From the NCBI GenBank assembly GCA_946412015.1, contig CAMKGA010000013.1, forward strand, positions 1 through 41,387: a stretch of 41,387 nucleotides of DNA, given 5' to 3'. The notes under the pieces were generated by a model. That model was not told the origin of the DNA. It did no database searches and worked only from the letters and a program-made list of their open reading frames with translations. How positions within the stretch are numbered: the first letter of the stretch is position 1; every line of letters starts with the position of its first letter. The stretch is from an uncultured Caryophanales bacterium. Lineage in GTDB: Bacteria; Bacillota_I; Bacilli_A; RF39; UBA660. A program made the translations under genes and the position numbers. Shown one piece after another: positions 7,278-15,405 of the stretch.

Positions 7278-9041
7278 ATGAATATGTATCTAAAAGCTTG
7301 TCCTGGCTATAAAGGTAAAATATATTTATCTTTTGTTGAAGGCTATAGAGATGAAAACGGAAAAGCAAAACAAAGGACTATAAAAAAAATCGGATATTTA
7401 GACGATTTAAAAAAACAATATGATGATCCTATTACTTATTTTAAAAATAAAGCTAAAGAAATAAACGAGGATAGAATAAAAGAACTTACTATAAAAAATA
7501 TTGACTCTAAAAAGTTATCTCTTTCTTCCTCAAGAAAAAATTTAGGATATTTTGCTTTGAAGAAAATTTATGATGAAATTGGTTTTAAAGAATTTCTTAA
7601 AATAAAACAAAAAAATTTAAAGCTGGAATATGATTTAAATTCTATTTTAGAACTATTAGTCTTTTCAAGAATTCTCTATCCATCATCAAAAAACGAGACT
7701 TATAATAATAAGGAAATTTTCTTTGATAAATTTAATTTTTCACTAAAAGATTTATATAGAAGTTTAGATTACTTTGATAATTTAAAAGAAGAACTTCAAA
7801 CATTAATCTGGAATAATACAAAAGACTCTTATACCCGTGATGCATCTACTTCTTATTATGACTGTACAAATTATTATTTTGAAGTATCCTATAATGACAA
7901 GGATTTAATTGATGAAAATGGAAATATTTTAGAAAAAGGATATAGAAAAAAAGGTCCTAGTAAAGAACATAGACCAGAGCCTATTATAGGTATGGGTCTT
8001 TTAATGGACAGAACTGGTATACCTTTATCTTATGATTTATTTCCTGGTAATCAAAGTGAAAAAATAACTTTAAGACCAATAGTTAAAAGAACTAAATCTA
8101 AATTTGGAATTGAAAGAACTATTGTTGTAGCTGATCGTGGTTTAAATACTTCCGACAATACATTCTTTTTAGCTGGTAAAAATGATGATAATAAAACAAA
8201 TCATGATGGATATGTATATGGACAGTCCATTAGAGGTGCGGACAAAGAATTTCAAGATTGGGCTTTGAAAGATGATTTTATTACTGATGAAATTGTTGAT
8301 GAAGATGGTAATAATATATTATGGAAACATAAATCTAGAATATTTGCAAAAAAAATACAGATTCAAAGAAACAACAAAAGGTCTAATGTAACTAATATAT
8401 ATCAAAAACAAATGGTATACTACTCACAAAAATACGCAGATAAACAAAAAAAGGAAAGAGAACTTGTTATAGAAAAAGCCAAAGATTTAATAAAAAATCC
8501 TGGAAGATATAATAGAGCTACTTCTATTGGAGCTGCAGGATATATAAACAACATTTCATATGAAAAAGATTCTGGTGTTGTAATTAATAAAAATTTAAGT
8601 TTAAATGAAGACAAAATAAAAGAAGAAGAAAAATTTGATGGCTACTATTCTATAGTAACTAGTGAAAAAAATCTTTCAGATAAAGAAATAAGAGATATTT
8701 ACAAAGGACTTTGGAAAATAGAACAATCTTTTAAAATTACAAAAAGTGAATTTAAAGCTAGGCCAGTTTATGTATGGACAAAAGAACATATTGAAGCTCA
8801 TTTTCTTACTTGTTTTATTTCACTTGTTATAATGAGATTACTTGAACTAAAATTAAATAATAAATACTATTCTGGAACTATTATAGAATCACTTAAAAAA
8901 TATTCATGTAGTAATCTAGAACATGACTTTTATCTATTTGATTATTATGATGAAATAATTAAAAGCATAGAAAATGTTTTTAATGTTGATTTATCACACA
9001 AATACTTAAATCTAAAAGAAATTAGAAAAATTTTAAAATAA
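7278..9041 (+). CDS. IS1634-family DDE transposase
   Basis: This is a 587-residue transposase of the IS4 superfamily, in the size range of IS1634 members. The acidic catalytic residues are visible: first Asp in YYDCTNYYFE, second Asp in VVADRGLNTSDN, and Glu in the YKGLWKIEQSFKITKSEF helix near the C-terminus (the Y-x2-W-x2-E-x6-K signature). A large insertion lies between the second Asp and the Glu, as in IS4-type enzymes. The track starts at TTG; the ATG three bases later is the more natural start. The reading frame is intact, so the element may still be active. It is the only plus-strand gene in the first 22 kb. Confidence 0.87.
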   Translation: MNMYLKACPGYKGKIYLSFVEGYRDENGKAKQRTIKKIGYLDDLKKQYDDPITYFKNKAKEINEDRIKELTIKNIDSKKLSLSSSRKNLGYFALKKIYDEIGFKEFLKIKQKNLKLEYDLNSILELLVFSRILYPSSKNETYNNKEIFFDKFNFSLKDLYRSLDYFDNLKEELQTLIWNNTKDSYTRDASTSYYDCTNYYFEVSYNDKDLIDENGNILEKGYRKKGPSKEHRPEPIIGMGLLMDRTGIPLSYDLFPGNQSEKITLRPIVKRTKSKFGIERTIVVADRGLNTSDNTFFLAGKNDDNKTNHDGYVYGQSIRGADKEFQDWALKDDFITDEIVDEDGNNILWKHKSRIFAKKIQIQRNNKRSNVTNIYQKQMVYYSQKYADKQKKERELVIEKAKDLIKNPGRYNRATSIGAAGYINNISYEKDSGVVINKNLSLNEDKIKEEEKFDGYYSIVTSEKNLSDKEIRDIYKGLWKIEQSFKITKSEFKARPVYVWTKEHIEAHFLTCFISLVIMRLLELKLNNKYYSGTIIESLKKYSCSNLEHDFYLFDYYDEIIKSIENVFNVDLSHKYLNLKEIRKILK

Positions 9042-9071
9042 TTAGAAAAAAAAATATAATGTACAACATTT

Positions 9072-9118
9072 AAAAAATGAGTTTACCCTTATTTTATTTA
9101 GGTTAACTCATTTTTACT
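9072..9118. terminator. Terminator near IS right end
   Basis: AAATGAGTTTACC and GGTTAACTCATTT form a 13-bp stem with one mismatch, with A-runs and T-runs on either side. It would end the transposase transcript and block transcription from the right. Confidence 0.6.
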
Positions 9119-9239
9119 GTCAAACTCAAGATTTATACTTTCATTTTAATTATATCATATTTTTTTAAATTTTTTTTTTGAGATTTGAGCTAATGTAATT
9201 TATTTTCAATTTAAAATTTAATTTCCATTCAAGATATTC

Positions 9240-9647
9240 TTAATCTGTTATTTCATAATTTTCTCTTTTTTCTCCCATCTTTAACCATTCATTTATTCCA
9301 TTTTGAACATTAAGGTTATATGCTGAACATTTAAATCTATCTGGTAGTTGAAACTGATAATATGGATATTGTTCCTCCAACCACATTGGATAATATATTT
9401 CATCAATTGGATCAACGAAATCATATTTTTTTATTGCATCAATACTTACTCCGTATATTTCTGCTAATCTTTTTAAAATTGTAGCATCTGGACTCTTTGA
9501 ATTATTTTCCCATTCGCGAATTGACTTATTACTACTATATCCCATATATTTAGCTACATCATCCAGTTCTAAATTTTCAATAACCCTTATAAATTTTAAT
9601 CTTGCCCCTTGTGACATATTCTCTAATAATTCTTTTTTATAAAACAT
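9240..9647 (-). CDS. XRE-family HTH regulator
   Basis: This is a 135-residue protein. Residues 14-70 form a Cro/C1 HTH (LDDVAKYMGYSSNKSIREWE, then ILKRLAEIYGVSIDAI). The C-terminal 60 residues are rich in Tyr, Trp and Pro (IYYPMWLEEQYPYYQF) and not recognised. AGGAGA lies before the ATG. It follows a tiny ORF and a terminator-like hairpin on the same strand, so a leader arrangement is possible. It is AT-rich like its neighbours and lies between the IS and ppdK-like copy B. Confidence 0.8.
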   Translation of the reverse strand: MFYKKELLENMSQGARLKFIRVIENLELDDVAKYMGYSSNKSIREWENNSKSPDATILKRLAEIYGVSIDAIKKYDFVDPIDEIYYPMWLEEQYPYYQFQLPDRFKCSAYNLNVQNGINEWLKMGEKRENYEITD

Positions 9648-9683
9648 ATTATATCTCTCCTTTCGTTTTACAATTTTTACTAA

Positions 9684-9714
9684 TAAAAAAAGTCGTCCAA
9701 ACCTTATGGCGACT
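9684..9714 (-). terminator. Terminator between tiny ORF and XRE gene
   Basis: On the minus strand AGTCGCC and GGACGACT (one bulge) form a stem followed by at least seven Ts. It falls after the 20-residue ORF and about 40 bases before the XRE start, so it either ends a small transcript or works as an attenuator. Confidence 0.55.
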
Positions 9715-9728
9715 ATTTTGTTTAAATA

Positions 9729-9791
9729 TTAAGAACAATTATTTTTTATAAAATCACTTCCTTTCAAGTGATATAAATTTGTTTGTTGCAT
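9729..9791 (-). CDS. Tiny ORF (20 aa) with a Shine-Dalgarno site in a hairpin loop
   Basis: The reading is MQQTNLYHLKGSDFIKNNCS, too short for the ORF track. It is preceded by a near-perfect GGAGGTGAT. TTGTTGCA (9783-9790) and TGCAACAA (9808-9815) pair around this site, leaving the SD in the loop and the start codon at the stem. A second perfect hairpin, ATCACTT-N6-AAGTGAT (9753-9772), lies within the ORF. The arrangement could be a regulatory leader for the XRE gene or a small independent peptide or RNA. No family recognised. Confidence 0.35.
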   Translation of the reverse strand: MQQTNLYHLKGSDFIKNNCS

Positions 9792-9813
9792 ATCACCTCC
9801 TTTTTATTGCAAC

Positions 9814-9836
9814 AAAAAAGAACCTTTCGGTTCTTT
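9814..9836 (-). terminator. Terminator after the metallophosphoesterase block
   Basis: On the minus strand AAAGAACC-GAAA-GGTTCTTT is an 8-bp stem with a stable GAAA tetraloop, followed by a T-run. It lies beyond ppdK-like copy B. Confidence 0.75.
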
Positions 9837-9883
9837 CATTAATTTAATTTATTGGAACGACTTCCCGTTCTATTTTTGGCTCG

Positions 9884-9937
9884 ACTTTATGGCAGCTTGT
9901 ACTATAGGCTAGTTTGAGGTGATTAAGACTAAATGAC
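9884..9937 (-). repeat. ppdK 3'-end-like fragment, copy B
   Basis: The minus strand reads CTATAGTACAAGCTGCCATA, translating ..VQAAI in the ppdK frame. It starts directly after the metallophosphoesterase stop. It shares AGTCATTT..AGTCTTAATC and TATAGTACAAGCTGC with copy C, so B and C are close relatives. Confidence 0.55.
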
Positions 9938-10771
9938 TTATATATCTTCTTTCTTTATTCCCCTAGAAGCAAAAGAATTATATATCTTTTCCATATCACG
10001 ATACATACCACTTCTTAATTCTTCAGAATAAGAATTTAATTCAATATTATCTTCACTATTATTAATTTCTCGTTCTATATCATATGGAACACTAACTAAT
10101 TCAAATGAAAATGTTTCATCAATACTTCTAGAATCTAAGTTGCCTGATAATACTAAGTAATTTGCAACCGTAGTATTTTTTACAATTCCATCTTTTGATG
10201 GATTTCTAAATACATCTATAGCATTCCCAACTGATCCTGCATTAATAATATATCTATTATACATTTTTTGAACATATGGGGTATGAATATGTCCATATAT
10301 TAAGACATCGGCTTTTTCATCACTGATAGTATTACTACTAGGTAAGACCAAATCATATATATTATTTATTGAATCAATATTTCCAGTGAACTTATCAATT
10401 CTTTCTGGATGAGCATGTACTAATCTAATAAGTCTTCCACTCATATAGAATTCATAACAAAAAGGTAAATTAACTAAGTAACTAATAGATTCATCATCTA
10501 ACTTACCTTTATTCCATTTTATTCTCTCTATTTCTTGAGCAGTTTTATTTGATAAATCTATATTACTTGTAAAATATTCATCACAATTTCCTTTTAACAC
10601 TATTTCACATTTTTCTCTTATTAAATCTATACACTCTTTTGGATGACTACCCTTTGCAATAATATCTCCTAAGCAAAATATTTTATTAATATTTTTACTT
10701 TCTATATCTTCAAAAGCTGATTTTAAAGCCTCTAAATTACCATGTATATCAGATATAATAGCTATTTTCAT
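9938..10771 (-). CDS. Calcineurin-like metallophosphoesterase (YfcE/ApaH-type fold)
   Basis: This is a 277-residue protein with all five metal-site blocks in order: SDIHGN at residues 7-12, LGDI, GNCDE (family usually GN[HC]D), VHAHPE, and GHIHTP. The extra C-terminal 80 residues are charged and helical. The family hydrolyses phosphoesters, diesters or dinucleotides; the substrate is not predictable. The start has TAGGTG upstream and a TATAAT at 10788-10793, just past the ppdK terminator, so it has its own promoter or relies on read-through. It is the first gene of the accessory stretch downstream of ppdK. Confidence 0.87.
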   Translation of the reverse strand: MKIAIISDIHGNLEALKSAFEDIESKNINKIFCLGDIIAKGSHPKECIDLIREKCEIVLKGNCDEYFTSNIDLSNKTAQEIERIKWNKGKLDDESISYLVNLPFCYEFYMSGRLIRLVHAHPERIDKFTGNIDSINNIYDLVLPSSNTISDEKADVLIYGHIHTPYVQKMYNRYIINAGSVGNAIDVFRNPSKDGIVKNTTVANYLVLSGNLDSRSIDETFSFELVSVPYDIEREINNSEDNIELNSYSEELRSGMYRDMEKIYNSFASRGIKKEDI

Positions 10772-10798
10772 AATATCACCTACTTAAATTATACCATA

Positions 10799-10826
10799 AA
10801 AAAAACTAGTTTTACCTAGTCTTTTA
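10799..10826 (-). terminator. ppdK terminator
   Basis: On the minus strand AAAGACTAG-GTAAAA-CTAGTTTTT is a 9-bp stem with one G-U pair, followed by a T-run. It resembles the terminator at 2530-2557. Confidence 0.7.
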
Positions 10827-10837
10827 ATCATTTTATA

Positions 10838-13468
10838 TTAATTCTTCTTTGCTTTAATTGCGGCTTGTGCAGCAGCAAGTCTAGCAATTGGTACTCTAAA
10901 TGGACTACAAGATACATAATCAAGTCCAATATTGTGACAGAACTCAACTGAAGTTGGATCTCCTCCGTGTTCTCCACAAATACCAATATGTAAATTCTTA
11001 TTAACTGGTTTACCTAATTTAATTGCAGTTTCCATAAGTTTTCCAACACCATTTTGATCTAATCTAGCAAATGGATCATTCTCGAATATTTTTGCATCAT
11101 AGTAAGCATCTAAGAACTTACCAGCATCATCTCTTGAGAATCCAAATGTCATTTGAGTTAAATCGTTAGTTCCAAAGCAGAAGAAGTCAGCTTCAGTAGC
11201 AATTTCATCTGCAGTAAGAGCAGCACGAGGAATCTCAATCATAGTACCAACTTGATATTTTAATTTAGATTTTGCAGCTTTAATTTCTGCATCTGCAGTT
11301 TCAACTACAATATTTTTAACATATTTTAATTCTTTTAATTCACATACAAGTGGAATCATAATTTCTGGAACAATGTTCCAATCTGGATGTTTTTTAGAAA
11401 CATTAATAGCAGCGCGAATAACAGCTTTAGTTTGCATTTTAGCAATTTCTGGATAAGTTACTGCAAGTCTACATCCACGGTGTCCCATCATTGGGTTAAA
11501 TTCATGTAATGAATTAATGTAGTTTTTAATTTCTTCTACAGTCTTACCTTTAGCATCAGCAAGTTTTTTAATATCTGCTTCTTCTGTAGGTACAAATTCA
11601 TGTAGAGGTGGATCTAAGAAACGAATTGTAACACTATATCCTTCAAGTGCTTCATATAATTCTTCAAAGTCACCTTGTTGGTAAGGTAAAATCTTATCTA
11701 GAGCAGCTTCTCTTTCTTCAACAGTATCAGAACAAATCATTTCTCTAAATGCAGCAATTCTTGTCTCCTCAAAGAACATGTGCTCTGTACGACAAAGTCC
11801 AATACCTTCTGCACCTAATTCACGAGCTTTTTTAGCATCTGCTGGAGTATCTGCATTAGTTCTAACTTTTAGTGTACGAATCTTATCTGCCCACTCCATA
11901 ACTCTACCAAATTCACCAGCAATAGTAGCATCTACTGTTGGAATAATACCATTATAAATGTTACCAGTAGATCCGTCAATAGAAATTTCATCTCCTTCAT
12001 GGAAAGTAATTCCTGCAAGAGTAAATTTCTTGTTTTCTTCATCCATTACAATGTCGCCGCAACCAGATACACAGCAAGTACCCATACCACGAGCAACAAC
12101 TGCAGCATGAGATGTCATTCCTCCACGAACAGTAAGAATACCTTGTGAAGCTTTCATACCAGTAATATCTTCTGGAGATGTTTCAAGTCTAACTAATACA
12201 ACTTTTTCTCCCTTTTCATTCCATGCAACAGCATCATCAGCAGTAAATACAACCTTACCACATGCAGCACCAGGAGATGCTCCTAATCCTTTTCCAATTG
12301 GTGTTGCTTCTTTTAATTTTTTTGCATCAAATTGTGGATGAAGTAATGTATCTAAGTTTCTTGGATCAATCATAGCTACAGCTTCTTCTTCACTACGCAT
12401 TCCTTCATCAACTAAGTCACATGCAATCTTTAAAGCAGCTTGAGCAGTTCTCTTACCATTTCTTGTTTGTAACATATATAGTTTACCATGTTCAACAGTA
12501 AATTCCATATCTTGCATATCACGATAGTGATTTTCTAGAGTCTTACAAACTTCTTTAAATTCTTTAAATGCTTCTGGAAATTTTTGTTCCATTTCAGTTA
12601 TATGCATTGGAGTACGCACTCCTGCAACAACATCCTCTCCTTGTGCATTTGTTAAGAATTCACCAAATAATCCTTTTTCTCCAGTTGCAGGGTCCCTTGT
12701 AAATGCAACACCAGTTCCACAGTCATCACCCATGTTACCAAATGCCATAGATTGAACATTTACAGCAGTTCCCCAAGAGTATGGAATATCATTATCTCTT
12801 CTATATACATTAGCACGTGGATTATCCCAAGATCTAAATACTGCTTTAATAGCTCCCATTAATTGTTCTTTAGGATCATCTGGGAAATCAGTACCAATTT
12901 TATCTTTATACTCTTTTTTAAACTCATTAGCTAATTCTTTTAAATCATCAGCATCAAGTTCAATATCTTGAGTAACACCTTTTTTCTCTTTCATTTCATC
13001 AATTAGTTGTTCGAAATATTTTTTACCAACTTCCATAACAACATCTGAATACATTTGAATAAATCTTCTATAACAATCCCAAGCCCAACGTGGATTATTA
13101 GATTTTTCAGCAATAGTATTAACTACAGTTTCATTCAAACCTAAATTTAAAATAGTATCCATCATACCTGGCATAGATGCTCTTGCACCACTTCTTACTG
13201 ATACAAGTAAAGGATTTTCTTTATCTCCAAATTTTTTACCAGTAATGCTTTCCATTTTTTCAATATATTCATTAATTTGGCTTTGAATTTCATCATTGAT
13301 TTCTCTACCATCTTCATAATATTTAGTACATGCTTCAGTCGTAATTGTAAAACCTTGAGGTACAGGAAGTCCAATATTAGTCATTTCTGCTAAATTTGCA
13401 CCTTTACCACCTAAAAGGTTACGCATATCAGCATTTCCTTCTTTGAATAAGTAAACATACTTTGTCAT
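10838..13468 (-). CDS. ppdK: Pyruvate, phosphate dikinase
   Basis: This is an 876-residue cytoplasmic enzyme, the usual length. It interconverts pyruvate, ATP and Pi with PEP, AMP and PPi. Seen in order: N-terminal ATP-grasp domain (LGGKGANLAEM, SVRSGARASMPGMMDTILNL), the central swivelling domain with the phospho-histidine motif GGMTSHAAVVARGMG, and the C-terminal PEP/pyruvate barrel (GTMIEIPRAAL, FFCFGTNDLTQMTFGFSRDD, CGEHGGDP). In anaerobic Firmicutes it usually works in PPi-linked glycolysis. It has a strong promoter and GGAGG. Codon use looks richer than neighbouring accessory genes, consistent with high expression. Its 3' end appears to be the source of the repeated fragments at 2.6, 5.3, 6.6 and 9.9 kb. 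Confidence 0.98.
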   Translation of the reverse strand: MTKYVYLFKEGNADMRNLLGGKGANLAEMTNIGLPVPQGFTITTEACTKYYEDGREINDEIQSQINEYIEKMESITGKKFGDKENPLLVSVRSGARASMPGMMDTILNLGLNETVVNTIAEKSNNPRWAWDCYRRFIQMYSDVVMEVGKKYFEQLIDEMKEKKGVTQDIELDADDLKELANEFKKEYKDKIGTDFPDDPKEQLMGAIKAVFRSWDNPRANVYRRDNDIPYSWGTAVNVQSMAFGNMGDDCGTGVAFTRDPATGEKGLFGEFLTNAQGEDVVAGVRTPMHITEMEQKFPEAFKEFKEVCKTLENHYRDMQDMEFTVEHGKLYMLQTRNGKRTAQAALKIACDLVDEGMRSEEEAVAMIDPRNLDTLLHPQFDAKKLKEATPIGKGLGASPGAACGKVVFTADDAVAWNEKGEKVVLVRLETSPEDITGMKASQGILTVRGGMTSHAAVVARGMGTCCVSGCGDIVMDEENKKFTLAGITFHEGDEISIDGSTGNIYNGIIPTVDATIAGEFGRVMEWADKIRTLKVRTNADTPADAKKARELGAEGIGLCRTEHMFFEETRIAAFREMICSDTVEEREAALDKILPYQQGDFEELYEALEGYSVTIRFLDPPLHEFVPTEEADIKKLADAKGKTVEEIKNYINSLHEFNPMMGHRGCRLAVTYPEIAKMQTKAVIRAAINVSKKHPDWNIVPEIMIPLVCELKELKYVKNIVVETADAEIKAAKSKLKYQVGTMIEIPRAALTADEIATEADFFCFGTNDLTQMTFGFSRDDAGKFLDAYYDAKIFENDPFARLDQNGVGKLMETAIKLGKPVNKNLHIGICGEHGGDPTSVEFCHNIGLDYVSCSPFRVPIARLAAAQAAIKAKKN

Positions 13469-13492
13469 TTTTTTCCTCCTTCAACATCCCAT

Positions 13493-13521
13493 ATTATAAC
13501 AAATGCAAAATGCAAGTTCAA
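13493..13521 (-). promoter_or_regulatory. ppdK promoter
   Basis: -35 TTGAAC and -10 TATAAT on the minus strand with a 17-base spacer, about 25 bases before the ppdK start. Confidence 0.8.
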
Positions 13522-13736
13522 TACTTTTTTTATGTATTTGCCATTTTTTTACATAAGTTTTACATACAAAAAAAAATCACAGTTCTAGATTATACCATTC
13601 TTCAAATACTCTACCAAAATACATAATCATCTGTAATATAGTTTTCCTTGTATATACAAGAGGAATAACACTTGTTTTCCTAGGCTTTTCGTTAAAGACC
13701 ATAATTCAATAACTCTTAGTTTCTAAGAAATCTGTA
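13522..13736 (-). other. Structured region downstream of the DGR template repeat
   Basis: This is part of the 388-base gap between the reverse transcriptase and ppdK. Just 8 bases beyond the TR lies TCTTAG-TTT-CTAAGA (13714-13728), a 6-bp hairpin. Further on is the 14-base palindrome CTTGTATATACAAG (13647-13660) with related GTTTTCC-containing repeats around it. A weak AATC/GATT stem followed by nine Ts at about 13567-13590 may end the transcript. This is probably the 3' part of the template RNA; DGR reverse transcription needs RNA beyond the TR. No ORF seen. Confidence 0.45.
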
Positions 13737-13820
13737 CGGACAACGCCGTTGTTGTTGTTGACGGAATTCGATCCAAGTTCGCCATTGTTGTTCACGTTCC
13801 AAACATTGGAAGACGAATTC
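13737..13820 (-). repeat. DGR template repeat (TR)
   Basis: This 84-base sequence matches the 3' end of the pseudopilin gene (VR, 16175-16260). In the VR reading frame it has 11 AAY (Asn) codons, including a run of four AAC, exactly where VR varies. Aligned on the coding strand, all 17 substitutions inside the repeat are at TR adenines and no other base differs. The 3' block GGCGTTGTCCG is identical in both and probably serves as the initiation of mutagenic homology. TR starts 36 bases beyond the reverse transcriptase stop and carries an in-frame stop upstream, so it is not itself translated. Confidence 0.93.
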
Positions 13821-13856
13821 ACATCTTATACAGTATTAGCCCTAATAAAATAATTA

Positions 13857-15086
13857 TCATTCACACATTATAACACTACCATCATCCTCAATTCTAACTA
13901 TCTTACTATTTAATTCTAGTAATTCTTCATAACCATCATAGAAATCCTTCTCATATCTATTTAATGTCTTACTTATAAGATTACAAGCATTACCATATTT
14001 AAGATGCCCTAAATAGCTCATCTTTACTTGTCTTAACTTATCTATTTCAATTCTTCCACTAGTATATAATTTATACATATTCTTCATTTTTCTTTTAAAC
14101 TTCTTTTTAGTTTGATTCTTAACTTTAACAATTAACTTATTATTTTTCCTAATATATTTAAATCCTAAAAACTCAAAACCATCATCTATATGATATATTC
14201 TAGTTTTATTATTTAACTCTAACTTATAATCAGTAACTATTCTATTAATTTCTTTTAAACAATACTTTAAATAATCTTTATTATCATATACTAACAGTCC
14301 ATCATCGTTATACCTAATATAAAGAAATGGTTTTAATTTTTCCACAATATAATCATCTAACTTATGAAGATAAACTACCGCGAACGCTTGTGAGCTCATC
14401 GAACCAATCGAGCATCCAACACCTTTCCTACACAAAGGTATATCCATAATCTCTTTAATTAATTTATCTTTATTAGAACTATTACTCTTCTCTAACTTAC
14501 TAATCTCTCTATTCTTAATCTTAATAATCTCTTTATTAATATAATCATGATTAGTAGAATCAATAATAGTATCTAATATATTAATTGCATCCCTATCTTT
14601 AATTTTAGATCTGATGATATTCTTCAGAATATCATGGTCTAAATTAAAGAAATACTTCCTTATATCAAATTTTAATATATATAAATCTTTATTTATATTC
14701 TTTCTTAAACACTCTTTTACCTTCTTAATACCAATATGAGTACCTTTACCAATCCTAGTTGCGATATTATTATCAATTAACAATGGTTCAAATACATCTA
14801 CTAAGAAATATTTACTAACTAAGTGATTAACTATCTTATCAGTAATAGACTGTGCCATAATAAGTCTTACCTTAGGTTCTTTAACTAAGAATATATTATA
14901 CTTATAAGGTTTATATATCTTATTATCTAACATATACTTAATCCTAGCCATATTAGATGTATAATATTCATCAAACCTTTCTATCTTCCCCTTATTCTTA
15001 GTATTAACCCTAACCTTCTTATCATACATCTCTTTAATATTCTTAATATCAGTTATCTTACTATATAAATTACCTATTCTCTTCAT
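13857..15086 (-). CDS. DGR reverse transcriptase
   Basis: This is a 409-residue RT with fingers-palm-thumb order. The first catalytic Asp is in LKFDIRKYFFNLD (about residue 141). The DGR-diagnostic motif IGSMSSQ is at about 227-233, matching [ILV]GxxxSQ rather than the group II intron form. The active site is YNDD (259-262). It would copy the TR RNA with errors at adenines and feed the cDNA into VR. No maturase or endonuclease domain is visible. The start overlaps the Avd-like gene by 17 bases with only a weak ribosome site, suggesting coupled translation. Asn at the second position of YxDD is unusual against the common Ala, Val or Met. Confidence 0.93.
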   Translation of the reverse strand: MKRIGNLYSKITDIKNIKEMYDKKVRVNTKNKGKIERFDEYYTSNMARIKYMLDNKIYKPYKYNIFLVKEPKVRLIMAQSITDKIVNHLVSKYFLVDVFEPLLIDNNIATRIGKGTHIGIKKVKECLRKNINKDLYILKFDIRKYFFNLDHDILKNIIRSKIKDRDAINILDTIIDSTNHDYINKEIIKIKNREISKLEKSNSSNKDKLIKEIMDIPLCRKGVGCSIGSMSSQAFAVVYLHKLDDYIVEKLKPFLYIRYNDDGLLVYDNKDYLKYCLKEINRIVTDYKLELNNKTRIYHIDDGFEFLGFKYIRKNNKLIVKVKNQTKKKFKRKMKNMYKLYTSGRIEIDKLRQVKMSYLGHLKYGNACNLISKTLNRYEKDFYDGYEELLELNSKIVRIEDDGSVIMCE

Positions 15087-15405
15087 AATTCATCCAACCA
15101 TAAACCATCTTATTAATCTCAAGTAAATAATCACCAATACGTTTAAACTTCTTATAACTAATCAATTGATAATCGCAACTAACTTTAATATAATACTCAA
15201 TCATTTTAATATCTACAACAATATCTTTCTTAACATTTATATCTTTACATATATTTGCTTTATAAGTTAATTTAAGTAAATCATAAAAAGTATTCATAAT
15301 ATTATCTTTTAAGAATTTATATTCATGAGAATAGTTACAAGTAGTCTTTCTAACCAACTCAATAGTCTTCTTTATCTTAATAGATATAATTAACTTATCC
15401 TGCAT
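15070..15405 (-). CDS. Avd-like DGR accessory protein
   Basis: This is a 111-residue all-helical protein. The ending ISYKKFKRIGDYLLEINKMV then YGWMNY matches the last helices of Avd and S23-type four-helix bundles. Avd proteins form barrel-shaped pentamers, bind the RT and template RNA, and are required for mutagenic cDNA synthesis in the Bordetella phage system. It has an AAGG ribosome site and overlaps both neighbours, as expected for a DGR operon. Position between the extra gene and RT supports the call. It could not be confused with a ribosomal intervening-sequence S23 protein here, since no rRNA gene is near. Confidence 0.8.
   Translation of the reverse strand: MQDKLIISIKIKKTIELVRKTTCNYSHEYKFLKDNIMNTFYDLLKLTYKANICKDINVKKDIVVDIKMIEYYIKVSCDYQLISYKKFKRIGDYLLEINKMVYGWMNYEENR

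Larger units (their letters stand above)
7143..9126 (+). mobile_element. IS1634-family insertion sequence
   Basis: An element of about 1984 bp is bounded by 11-bp inverted repeats: AGTTTGACAGT at 7143-7153 and ACTGTCAAACT at 9116-9126. It holds one transposase gene and carries inward-protecting terminators near both ends. No target-site duplication is evident in the flanking bases, and the left flank is a truncated gene. A deletion next to the element after insertion is therefore likely. It appears intact and is the only complete transposable element in the window. Confidence 0.8.

Noticed and set aside
7127-9140. Target-site duplication around the IS
   Set aside because: Bases next to the two inverted repeats do not match in any 4-8 base frame that I tried.
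13857-15086. Group II intron or retron reverse transcriptase
   Set aside because: There is no maturase or HNH domain and no msr/msd-like sequence. The motif IGSMSSQ together with an adenine-variable TR/VR pair identifies a DGR.
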